The position numbers and the translations under genes are program-made. 64,000 bases of DNA, taken from contig CAVSZK010000019.1 of NCBI GenBank assembly GCA_963732415.1, positions 1-64,000 of the forward strand, read 5' to 3'. The notes beneath the pieces were generated by a model, which did not search any database, had not been told where the DNA came from, and saw only the letters and a program-made list of their open reading frames with translations. Positions 52,475-60,104 of the stretch are shown piece by piece (the first letter of the stretch is position 1; the number at the start of each line of letters is the position of its first letter). This DNA is from RPQJ01 sp963732415. GTDB lineage: Bacteria > Pseudomonadota > Gammaproteobacteria > Steroidobacterales > Steroidobacteraceae.

Positions 52475-53377
52475 ATGAGCAACGAGACCGAGGTTGCCGT
52501 CCTGTTCGCGGACGTCGTGGGTAGCACGCGCCTCTACGAGGTGCTCGGCGACCTGAAGGCGCGCGACATGGTCATCGCGTGCGTGGACATCATGCGGGCC
52601 GCGACCGAGCGCAACCGCGGCTCGGTGATCAAGACGATCGGCGACGAGATACTGGCGATCTTCCCGACGGCAGACGATGCGGTGAACGCCGCGGGCGAGA
52701 TGCAGCAGGACATCGGTGCCCAGCCGACGCTGTCGGTGCAGGGTCAGCACGTTGCGATCCGCATCGGTTGTCACTTCGGGCCGGTGGTGCTCGAGAACCG
52801 CGACATCTTCGGCGCTTCGGTGCACACGGCGAACCGGATGACCAGCCAGGCCAAGGCCGGGCAGATCATCCTCACTGCGGAAACCGTCGAGCGCCTGACC
52901 ATGGAGTGGCGGGTGCTGACGCGGCAGATCGACGTCACATCGGTGCGCGGCCGTGCGGAGGAGATGGAACTCTTCGAGGTGCTCTGGCAGCAGGAGGACG
53001 CGACCAGCATGCTGCCGTCGATCGAGATCGACGCGCGTACCGGTCACAGGCCGCAGCGCGTACGGCTGCGCTACCGGGGCCGCGATATGTTGCTGGGGGA
53101 TCGACGCGAGAGCCTGACGATGGGACGCGCCGAGGAAAATGACGTCGTCGTGCAGGGACCGCTGATTTCGCGCATCCACGCGCGCATCGAAATCGCGCGA
53201 AACAAGGTGCTGCTGGTCGACCAGAGCACGAACGGCACTTTCGTCGTCAGCCAGGACGGCAAGGAATCATTCATCCGCCGCGACTCGCACCCACTGGCGG
53301 GGCAGGGCACCATCGGTCTCGGCAAGCTGCCGGACCCGACGGCACCCGACGCGATCAAGTTCCACGTCGAGGACTAG
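52475..53377 (+). CDS. Class III adenylate/guanylate cyclase with C-terminal FHA domain
   Basis: 300 residues. N-terminal cyclase catalytic domain (about 1-180): AVLFADVVGSTRLYEV carries the first metal-binding Asp, IKTIGDEILAIF the second, and SVHTANRMTSQAKAGQI the Asn/Arg transition-state region. C-terminal FHA domain (about 200-300): LTMGRAEENDVVVQGPLISRIHARIEI with the phospho-Thr-binding Arg/Ser/His set, then DQSTNGTFV. A kinase partner would be expected to supply the phospho-threonine signal. No membrane segment. Probably makes cAMP, but substrate residues cannot be settled by eye. A repeat palindrome starts 7 bases after the stop. Confidence 0.88.
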   Translation: MSNETEVAVLFADVVGSTRLYEVLGDLKARDMVIACVDIMRAATERNRGSVIKTIGDEILAIFPTADDAVNAAGEMQQDIGAQPTLSVQGQHVAIRIGCHFGPVVLENRDIFGASVHTANRMTSQAKAGQIILTAETVERLTMEWRVLTRQIDVTSVRGRAEEMELFEVLWQQEDATSMLPSIEIDARTGHRPQRVRLRYRGRDMLLGDRRESLTMGRAEENDVVVQGPLISRIHARIEIARNKVLLVDQSTNGTFVVSQDGKESFIRRDSHPLAGQGTIGLGKLPDPTAPDAIKFHVED

Positions 53378-53383
53378 TCGATT

Positions 53384-53406
53384 AAATAGGTGCCTGGCAC
53401 CTATTT
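53384..53406. repeat. REP-like palindrome, locus 7
   Basis: A single full copy (core AGGTGCCTGGCACCT) with a half copy CACCTATTTATT at 53410-53421. It lies between the convergent cyclase-FHA gene and pckG, 7 bases from the first stop and about 12-25 bases from the second. It is the most distant copy from the RAYT gene, at about 9 kb. Confidence 0.9.
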
Positions 53407-53430
53407 ATTCACCTATTTATTGGTCCCGGT

Positions 53431-55173
53431 TCAGCCCAGCGCTTTCTTGACCCGTTGGCACTGCTGGCGAAGGGCCGGCGGCGTCCGCTCGCCGAACTCT
53501 TCGAGGTAGGCGCCGATCTCGTCGATCTCGCGGTGCCACGCATCACGGTCGAGGTCGAGCAACTGGTGCAGCGCACCGTCTGCGAGCTTGACGCCGTCGA
53601 GGTCGAGGTCTTCCTTGTGCGGCAGGAAACCAATGGGGGTGTCCTGCGCCTGTGCGCGTCCCTCGCAGCGGTCGATGACCCACGAGAGCACGCGCAGGTT
53701 GTCACCGAAGCCCGGCCACAGGAACTTGCCGTCCTTGTCCTGCCGGAACCAGTTGACGTGGAACACCCTGGGCAGGTGCTTCACGCGGCCCTCGAACGAC
53801 AACCAATGTGTCCAGTAGTCCGCGAAGTTGTAGCCGCAGAAAGGCTTCATCGCCATTGAGTCGCGGCGCACCACGCCCACCTTGCCCACTGCCGCCGCGG
53901 TCGTCTCCGACGCCATGCCCGCGCCGACCATGACGCCATGCGCCCAGTCGCGGGCCTCGTACACCAGCGGCGCAACCTCGCGGCGGCGCCCGCCGAACAG
54001 GATCGCCGAGATCGGCACGCCTTCCGGGTGCTCCATCAGGTGGTTGTAAGCGGGATTCTGCTTGGCCGAGACCGTGAATCGTGAATTCGGGTGCGCGGCC
54101 GGGCCGTTCGCCTTGTCGTAGGGACGGCCCTGCCAGTCGGTCACCGGCGCGCCGCTGTTCCTGCCTTCCCACCACGGCTGGTTGTCGGCCGTGAGCGCGA
54201 CATTGGTGAAGATCGTGTCGTGGTGGATCATCTCGTAGGCGTTGCGATTGGTCTTCGGGCTGGTGCCCGGGACCACGCCGAAGAACCCAGCCTCGGGATT
54301 GATCGCGCGCAGGCGGCCGTCCGAACCCACGTGCAGCCAGGCGATGTCCTCGCCGATGGTCCAGACCTTCCAGCCCGGCATCGTGTCCGGCGGGATCAGC
54401 ATGCCGAGGTTGGTCTTGCCGCAGGCAGACGGGAAGGCGGCGGCGATGTAGTGGACCTCGCCTCGCGGGTTCTCCAGCCCGACGACCAGCATGTGCTCAG
54501 CAAGCCAGCCCTCGGTGCGCGCCTGCCAGCTGGCGATGCGCAGCGCGTGGCATTTCTTGCCGAGCAGCGCGTTGCCGCCGTAGCCGGAGCCGATGCTCTT
54601 GATCGAGAGTTCCTCCGGGAAGTGCATGATGAAGCGACGGTCCGGGTCGAGGTCGCCGATCGAGTGCAGCCCCTTCACGAAGCTGTCGTCGTGCTCGATG
54701 CGCGCGAGCGCGGCCGCGCCCATGCGCGTCATGATGCGCATGTTGAGCACCACGTAGGGGCTGTCGGTGATCTCGACGCCGCAGCGGGCATAAGGCGAGT
54801 TGATCGGGCCCATGCAATAGGGCACGACGTACATCGTGCGGCCCTTCATGCAGCCGTCGAACAATGCATCAATCTTCTGGTGGCCCTCCGCGGGCTTCAT
54901 CCAGTTGTTGTTCGGTCCCGCGTCGTCGCGGTTGCTGGTGCAGATGAAGGTCAGGTGCTCGACACGCGCCACGTCGGACGGGTTCGAGCGGTGCAGGTGG
55001 CAGTTGGGAAAGTTGGCCGCGTCCAGCTCCAGCAAGTCGCCGCTTTCGAGCATCAGGCTCGTGAGTTGATCGCGTTCGACGTCGGATCCCGTGCACCAGT
55101 GGATGCGGTCGGGCTTCGTGAGCCGGGCGGTCTCGGCCACCCATGTGGCAAGTGTGGCGTTGGTCGTGGTCAT
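53431..55173 (-). CDS. pckG: GTP-dependent phosphoenolpyruvate carboxykinase
   Basis: 580 residues. HRSNPSDVARVEHLTFICT, NNWMKPAEGHQKIDALF (PEP-binding region) and the P-loop FPSACGKTNLGMLIPP with the reactive active-site Cys are those of GTP-type PEPCK; IGEDIAWLHVGSDG holds the metal-binding Asp. RPYDKANGPAAHPNSRFT and the C-terminal FHVNWFRQDKDGKFLWPGFGDNLRVL complete the fold. It converts oxaloacetate and GTP to PEP, CO2 and GDP, the entry to gluconeogenesis. GTP-type enzymes are less common than ATP-type in gammaproteobacteria. Slightly shorter than many homologues (about 600), but all motifs are present. Confidence 0.96.
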   Translation of the reverse strand: MTTTNATLATWVAETARLTKPDRIHWCTGSDVERDQLTSLMLESGDLLELDAANFPNCHLHRSNPSDVARVEHLTFICTSNRDDAGPNNNWMKPAEGHQKIDALFDGCMKGRTMYVVPYCMGPINSPYARCGVEITDSPYVVLNMRIMTRMGAAALARIEHDDSFVKGLHSIGDLDPDRRFIMHFPEELSIKSIGSGYGGNALLGKKCHALRIASWQARTEGWLAEHMLVVGLENPRGEVHYIAAAFPSACGKTNLGMLIPPDTMPGWKVWTIGEDIAWLHVGSDGRLRAINPEAGFFGVVPGTSPKTNRNAYEMIHHDTIFTNVALTADNQPWWEGRNSGAPVTDWQGRPYDKANGPAAHPNSRFTVSAKQNPAYNHLMEHPEGVPISAILFGGRRREVAPLVYEARDWAHGVMVGAGMASETTAAAVGKVGVVRRDSMAMKPFCGYNFADYWTHWLSFEGRVKHLPRVFHVNWFRQDKDGKFLWPGFGDNLRVLSWVIDRCEGRAQAQDTPIGFLPHKEDLDLDGVKLADGALHQLLDLDRDAWHREIDEIGAYLEEFGERTPPALRQQCQRVKKALG

Positions 55174-55328
55174 CGGCTGCGTATCCTTTTCCGCCGGTCG
55201 CCGCAGAAGAAGCCGCAGCCCGGGTTTGTGTTGATCCTCTCGCGCCGATTATAGCCTCGCACCGGCCCGGTCCCCAAAGCCGCAAACGGCGCGAAGTTAC
55301 GTATGGCCCGCGAAAAAGCCAAAAAAAA

Positions 55329-55348
55329 GCGCCCTCCGAGGAGGGCGC
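55329..55348 (-). terminator. Intrinsic terminator of the phasin gene
   Basis: GCGCCCTC and GAGGGCGC form an 8-9-bp GC stem around CGAG. Read on the minus strand the hairpin is followed by eight T (55321-55328 are A on the plus strand). It lies 47 bases after the stop of the phasin gene and upstream of pckG on the same strand, separating the two transcription units. Confidence 0.88.
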
Positions 55349-55395
55349 AATCAGGGGGAGATCGTTGTGAGTTCTTTCAGCGACCGATGGATCGC

Positions 55396-55950
55396 TCAGG
55401 CAGCCTTGGCGGTCTTGCGGGCGCGAGTCTTGGTCTTGGCCTTGCGAACGACACGCTTGGCCTTGCGCTTCGCTGTCTTGACGGCCGGGGCAGCCTTCTG
55501 CTCGGTGGTGTCGACGATGGTCTCGTAGACGTGCGCCGCAACGCCCTTCATGTCACGGCCGGCGACCTTGAAGATCTGCACGGCGCGCTGTGCGTCTTCG
55601 ACCACGCGGCCTCGGGTGGCATTGGCCAGTTCGAACTGGTCGCGGACCAGGTCAACGATGCCGTCGGCGCGGGCGGCGCGCTCGAGGCGCAGCGCAACGT
55701 CCGACAGGGCAGAGGTCACGACGTCCGACTGCAGCTCGATGAGGCTGGCAACGGCGGTCTGGGATACGGTCGTCAGCTTGACGCCCGAGCGCGCGATCAC
55801 GCGGACTGGCGACTTCAGCGACTTGAGGTTCTCGGCGGAATCGACGACGGCTTCACGCACGGTCGCGGTCGACTCCTTGCGAATCTTCCTGACCTGCGTC
55901 GTGATGGCGGCGGTGCTCTCGCTCACGAAATCCTGAATCTGCTCGATCAT
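55396..55950 (-). CDS. Phasin family protein with basic C-terminal tail
   Basis: 184 residues from the ATG at 55950, which has AGGAG at ideal spacing (the frame extends to 56007). The main part is amphipathic helix, IEQIQDFVSESTAAITTQVRKI through SDVALRLERAARADG, typical of phasins that coat polyhydroxyalkanoate granules. The tail KTAKRKAKRVVRKAKTKTR is Lys/Arg/Ala-rich, like histone-H1-like or AlgP-type tails, and might bind DNA or polyphosphate, as PhaF-type phasins do for granule segregation. No PHA synthase gene is in the window. Monocistronic, with a strong terminator. Confidence 0.78.
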   Translation of the reverse strand: MIEQIQDFVSESTAAITTQVRKIRKESTATVREAVVDSAENLKSLKSPVRVIARSGVKLTTVSQTAVASLIELQSDVVTSALSDVALRLERAARADGIVDLVRDQFELANATRGRVVEDAQRAVQIFKVAGRDMKGVAAHVYETIVDTTEQKAAPAVKTAKRKAKRVVRKAKTKTRARKTAKAA

Positions 55951-56103
55951 GGGGGTGCTCCTGTTGTGCGGCTGCTGCTGCATTGCAGCATTTGCTGCAG
56001 TGCACAATAACTCTGCAGGGGGCGGTTGTCAAACTCGGTAAGTCCTGATAAGTCCACCAATGCTGGCTTGCCTGTGGCAGCGCCCTCCCGCAGAGTCCCG
56101 GCC

Positions 56104-56622
56104 ATGCGCGCTCGCCGAATGGAATCCCGGCTTTTACCCCGCAGGTGCCGGGTTTTCGTTGCCTTGCTGGCATTGACCGCGCACATCGTGGTGGTCGCGG
56201 CGGATGAGGCTCCTGCCGCGGCCCCGGTCGTGGTGGCCACGGGCGATGGGCCGCTGGATACCGCGATCGAGGTCCAGAAGCTGGTGACCCGGGAGGGCCC
56301 GGACGGCAGCGCGATCCGGGAATTCGTCGAGGCGCGGCGCCTGAAGGCCGGTGAGCAGCTCTATTACACGATCCGGGTGACGAATCCGGGCCAGAAGCCG
56401 GTGGACGACGTGATGGTTACGAAGCAGCTGCCATACGGCGTGGTCTACGTGCCTGGGTCGGCCGCCGGGCCCGGCTGCCGTGCCGAACTCTCGCTGGACG
56501 GCGGCGTCACGTTCGAACGGGCGGGCAGCAAGGGCGCATTTACCCACGTTCGATGGATCTTCGAGCAGCCACTCGCGCCCGGGGCAACGGCGCTGCTGCG
56601 CTTCCGCGCGGTCTTCCTCTGA
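56104..56622 (+). CDS. Secreted DUF11-like beta-sandwich protein
   Basis: 172 residues from the ATG at 56104 (the frame extends to 56026). A signal peptide, CRVFVALLALTAHIVVVAADEA, is followed by one domain: LYYTIRVTNPGQKPVDDVMVTKQLPYGVVYVPGSA is the signature of the DUF11/conserved-repeat beta-sandwich found in surface and periplasmic proteins. ATALLRFRAVFL ends it. A single short copy; function unknown. Only one base separates its stop from the ATG of the following helicase, so they are co-transcribed, which may simply reflect packing. Confidence 0.7.
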   Translation: MRARRMESRLLPRRCRVFVALLALTAHIVVVAADEAPAAAPVVVATGDGPLDTAIEVQKLVTREGPDGSAIREFVEARRLKAGEQLYYTIRVTNPGQKPVDDVMVTKQLPYGVVYVPGSAAGPGCRAELSLDGGVTFERAGSKGAFTHVRWIFEQPLAPGATALLRFRAVFL

Positions 56623-56623
56623 C

Positions 56624-58579
56624 ATGGCGCCCGAGCTCGACGAGCTGTTCGGATCGGATGGACCGCTGGCGCGGGCACTGCCCGGATACAAGATGCGCGA
56701 TGGGCAGCTGGCGATGGCCGGACACGTGTCGGCTGCGATGGCGGGGCACGACGTGCTGGTCGTCGAAGCGGGCACCGGGACCGGAAAGACATTCGCCTAC
56801 CTGGTGCCGGCACTGATTTCCGGCCGACGCGTGATCATCTCGACCGGTACGCGGGCGCTGCAGGACCAGCTCTATCATCGTGACCTGCCCGCGGTGTGCG
56901 GTGCGCTCGGCCGGCCGGTGCGCGTGGCGCTGTTGAAGGGGCGTGCGAATTACCTCTGCCGGCATAGGCTCGATCTCGCGGAGCAGCAGGCGTACTCGCG
57001 CGGGCTGCGTCGCGAGGTGGCGACGGCAATACCGAAGGTGCGCGCCTGGTCGAACACGACTCGCAGCGGCGACATCGCCGAGCTGTCCAGGTTCGGGGAG
57101 CAGGACCCCGTCTGGCCCTGGGTCACCTCGACGCGCGAAAACTGCGTCGGCACCGAGTGTCCGAAGTACGAAGAATGCTTCGTACTGTCCGCGCGTCGCG
57201 AGGCGCAGGCGGCCGACATCGTGGTCGTCAATCACTACCTGTTGATGGCCGACCTGGTGCTGAAGGAGGAAGGCTTCGGTGACCTGCTGCCAGGCGCGGA
57301 TGCAATCGTGATCGACGAGGCGCACCAGCTGCCGGACGTGGCCGCGCAGTTCCTCGGCTACAGCGTGAGCACGCGGCAGCTCGCCGCGATCGCGAAGGAC
57401 GTGGCCGGGGAACTGCTGCTCGCGCAGCAGATGGGAACCGGTGTGGATGCGGCGCTGACAGGTTTCGATGCGCAGGTCGGTGAGGTCGTGTCGGCCGCCG
57501 GCGGGATGGACGCGCGACTCGAACACTCGCAGTGGCCGGAACGCATGGTCGAGGCGCTGGGTGGCCTCGCGAGCCGTGCCGCAGAACTCGGGCTGGCGCT
57601 GGCGCCTCTCGCCTCCGATGGGCAGGGCGCGATCGCACGCCTGCGCGAGCGGCTGTCAGAGAGCGCGGAGCGACTCGAGTCGTTCACGCGCGAGGAGGCG
57701 GAAGGAGGGGTGCGCTGGGCGGAGACGAATGCCCGCAGCGTGAGCTGCCACTACGCTCCGGTGGACGTCGCCACGCAACTCGCGGCGCTGATGCAGGCGC
57801 AGGCGGGTGCCTGGATCCTGACCTCGGCGACGCTGGCAGTGGGCGACGATTTCTCTCACTTCAAGCGGCGCTCCGGACTGTCGCATGCGGAGTGCGTCCG
57901 ATTCGAGAGCCCATTCGACTTCACCGGCCAGGCGCTCCTCTACCTGCCAAAGGGCCTCGATGATCCCGGTTCGCCGGGACACACGCGCAGCGTGATTGCC
58001 GCTGCGCTGCCGGTGCTCGATGCGAGCGGCGGCCGTGCGTTCCTGCTCTTCACCAGCCACCGCGCCTTGCGCGAGGGGGCTGAGGAACTGCGCCGCGCCT
58101 GGGGAGATTCGCCGCCGGTGCCGGTATTCGTGCAGGGCGAGGGTTCGCGCGACCAGTTGCTGCGGCTGTTCCGCGAGGCGGGCAATGCAGTGCTGCTCGG
58201 CACCGGCAGCTTCTGGGAGGGCGTGGACGTCAAGGGCACGGCGCTGTCGGTCGTCGTCATCGACAAGCTGCCATTCGCGGCGCCTGACGACCCGCTGCTC
58301 AAGGCGCGGCTCGAGGAAATCCGCGCGCGGGGTGGTAACCCGTTCTTCGAGGAACAGGTCCCGCAGGCCGTGATTGCGCTGAAGCAGGGCGCGGGCCGGC
58401 TGATTCGCGATGAAGCGGATTTCGGCGTGGTGATGATCTGCGACACGCGCCTGGTGACCAAGGGCTACGGACGCGCATTCATCACCAGCCTGCCGCCGAT
58501 GAAGCGCACTCGCGAACTCGAGGAAGTCCGGGTGTTCCTGACGGAGCGACTGGGTGAAGGCGTCCTGGCCGGCACCTGA
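56624..58579 (+). CDS. DinG/YoaA-type ATP-dependent DNA helicase
   Basis: 651 residues from the ATG at 56624. Walker A is VVEAGTGTGKTFAYLVP; four Cys in NYLCRHR and ENCVGTECPKYEECF form the 4Fe-4S cluster site. IVIDEAHQLPD is the DEAH box, and AFLLFTSHRALRE, LLGTGSFWEGVDV and GAGRLIRDEADFG are motifs IV-VI. It is an XPD-like superfamily 2 helicase, 5'-3', acting in repair or resolving stalled replication and R-loops; length and gene order fit YoaA better than DinG. YoaA partners with the Pol III chi subunit in E. coli. tsaB follows after 44 bases. Confidence 0.9.
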   Translation: MAPELDELFGSDGPLARALPGYKMRDGQLAMAGHVSAAMAGHDVLVVEAGTGTGKTFAYLVPALISGRRVIISTGTRALQDQLYHRDLPAVCGALGRPVRVALLKGRANYLCRHRLDLAEQQAYSRGLRREVATAIPKVRAWSNTTRSGDIAELSRFGEQDPVWPWVTSTRENCVGTECPKYEECFVLSARREAQAADIVVVNHYLLMADLVLKEEGFGDLLPGADAIVIDEAHQLPDVAAQFLGYSVSTRQLAAIAKDVAGELLLAQQMGTGVDAALTGFDAQVGEVVSAAGGMDARLEHSQWPERMVEALGGLASRAAELGLALAPLASDGQGAIARLRERLSESAERLESFTREEAEGGVRWAETNARSVSCHYAPVDVATQLAALMQAQAGAWILTSATLAVGDDFSHFKRRSGLSHAECVRFESPFDFTGQALLYLPKGLDDPGSPGHTRSVIAAALPVLDASGGRAFLLFTSHRALREGAEELRRAWGDSPPVPVFVQGEGSRDQLLRLFREAGNAVLLGTGSFWEGVDVKGTALSVVVIDKLPFAAPDDPLLKARLEEIRARGGNPFFEEQVPQAVIALKQGAGRLIRDEADFGVVMICDTRLVTKGYGRAFITSLPPMKRTRELEEVRVFLTERLGEGVLAGT

Positions 58580-58623
58580 TGCCTGAACTTTCCGCCCCCG
58601 GTCTTCTCCCGTAGGCTCGCACC

Positions 58624-59343
58624 ATGCGCCTGCTTGCCCTCGACACGTCCACTGAAGCCTGCTCCGCAGCGCTGATGCTCGATGACTGTATCCGGCTGCG
58701 CTTCGAGATCACGGAGCGCAGCCACGCTGAGCTGATCCTGCCGATGATCGACTCACTGCTCGCGGACGCAGGCATCGAGCTCGCGAGCCTCGATGGTCTC
58801 GCGTTCGGGCGGGGACCCGGCGGCTTCACGGGCCTGCGGATCGCGGCCGGCGTCGCGCAGGGACTGGCGTACGGTGCCGGCCTGCCGGTGGCGCCCATCT
58901 CGAGTCTTGCCGCCGTGGCGGAGCAGGTCCAGGCGGGCGAGGGCGAGCGAATACTGGTGTGCAACGACGCCCGCATGGGTGAACTCTATTGGGCCGCGTT
59001 CGAGCGGCGCGGCGATGCCGGCATCGCGGGGCCCGGGGAGGTCGGTATCCACCCCATGGGCGCAGAGCTCGTCACGTCGCCGGAGCGAGTGGCCGAAGGT
59101 ATAGAGGGCCTGCAGCACGCGGCTGGCAACGGGATCGGGCGCCACCCAGGGCTGCGCGCACGACTGGAGGCTGCAGGACTGCGGGTACACGCCGAGCTGT
59201 ATCCCAGGGCGGACGCGATCGCGCGGCTCGGCGCTGTCGAGTTCGCGGCTGGCCGTGGCGTGGACGCTGCGCTCGCGTTACCGATTTATGTCCGTGACGA
59301 TGTTGCGCGGCCAGCCGCGCGGACCGTAACCGTAGTGTCATAA
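58624..59343 (+). CDS. tsaB: tRNA threonylcarbamoyladenosine biosynthesis protein TsaB
   Basis: 239 residues. LLALDTSTEACSAAL is the ASKHA-fold opening, ERSHAELILPMID and FGRGPGGFTGLRIAAGVAQGLA are the conserved TsaB blocks. It scaffolds TsaD (with TsaE) in making t6A37 of ANN-decoding tRNAs. The yoaA-tsaB order is common in gammaproteobacteria. Its last codons overlap the Pho box of phoB at 59324-59341. Confidence 0.93.
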   Translation: MRLLALDTSTEACSAALMLDDCIRLRFEITERSHAELILPMIDSLLADAGIELASLDGLAFGRGPGGFTGLRIAAGVAQGLAYGAGLPVAPISSLAAVAEQVQAGEGERILVCNDARMGELYWAAFERRGDAGIAGPGEVGIHPMGAELVTSPERVAEGIEGLQHAAGNGIGRHPGLRARLEAAGLRVHAELYPRADAIARLGAVEFAAGRGVDAALALPIYVRDDVARPAARTVTVVS

Positions 59344-59357
59344 TCGTCGCGCCTAAT
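59324..59357 (+). promoter_or_regulatory. Pho box and -10 of phoB
   Basis: CCGTAAC-N4-GTGTCAT (59324-59341) are two 7-base half-sites with the 11-base period of PhoB direct repeats. A -10-like CCTAAT (59352-59357) follows after a gap of exactly 10 bases, replacing a -35. The same gap is seen at the porin promoter. The start of phoB is 33 bases further. This implies PhoB autoactivation. Confidence 0.65.
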
Positions 59358-59389
59358 CCGGGCGTTATCCCAACGGCATTCGAGGCGCG

Positions 59390-60085
59390 ATGACGGGCAG
59401 GCAGATCCTGGTGGTCGAGGACGAGAAGCCCATCCGGGACATGATCGCCTTTGGCCTGCGTCGGGCCGGCTTCGAGGTGCTCGAGGCGGAAGACGCGTCT
59501 TCTGCCCGGGGCGCGATCGCGGATCGCCGTCCGGACCTGCTGCTGGTGGACTGGATGCTGCCCGACCAGAGCGGTCTCGACCTTACGCGTGCCATCCGTC
59601 GTAACAAGGAAACGGAGGACCTGCCGGTCATCATGCTTACCGCGCGTGCCGCCGAGCAGGACAAGGTTTCGGGGCTCGAGGTCGGTGCCGACGATTACCT
59701 GACCAAGCCTTTCAGCACCCGTGAGCTCGTGGCACGCATACACGCGGTGCTGCGACGTGCGGTGCCGGGCGGCGAGGCGGGCACGATCGAGTCGGGTGGC
59801 CTGGCGATGGACACACTTAGCCACCGCGTGACCGCGAATGGCGAGGCTGTGTCGCTCGGCCCGACCGAGTACAGGCTGCTCAAGTTCTTCATGGAGCATC
59901 CCGAACGCGTGTACACACGCAGCCAGTTGCTGGACCGGATCTGGGGTGGCGCCGTGTACATCGAGGAACGTACCGTGGACGTGCACGTGCGCCGCCTGCG
60001 CAAGGCGCTCGAGCCCTCTGGCCTGGATACGCTGTTGCAGACCGTGCGCGGATCGGGCTATCGATTTTCGGCGCGACCTGAGTAG
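59390..60085 (+). CDS. phoB: Phosphate regulon response regulator PhoB
   Basis: 231 residues, OmpR/PhoB family. ILVVEDEKPIRDMI holds the acidic cluster, LLLVDWMLPDQSG the phospho-acceptor Asp (about 55), and LTKPFSTRELVARI the conserved Lys. The C-terminal winged helix ends TVDVHVRRLRKALE, then LLQTVRGSGYRF, the PhoB recognition-helix context. It is phosphorylated by PhoR under phosphate limitation and binds Pho boxes, two of which are visible here. phoR starts 20 bases downstream. Confidence 0.96.
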   Translation: MTGRQILVVEDEKPIRDMIAFGLRRAGFEVLEAEDASSARGAIADRRPDLLLVDWMLPDQSGLDLTRAIRRNKETEDLPVIMLTARAAEQDKVSGLEVGADDYLTKPFSTRELVARIHAVLRRAVPGGEAGTIESGGLAMDTLSHRVTANGEAVSLGPTEYRLLKFFMEHPERVYTRSQLLDRIWGGAVYIEERTVDVHVRRLRKALEPSGLDTLLQTVRGSGYRFSARPE

Positions 60086-60104
60086 CGTCTCGCGGGCGCG
60101 CATC

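Noticed and set aside
31621..53406. The GGTGCCTGGCACC repeats as a CRISPR array
   Set aside because: Copies are palindromic, occur as singles or pairs kilobases apart at gene ends, and have no regular unique spacers or cas genes.
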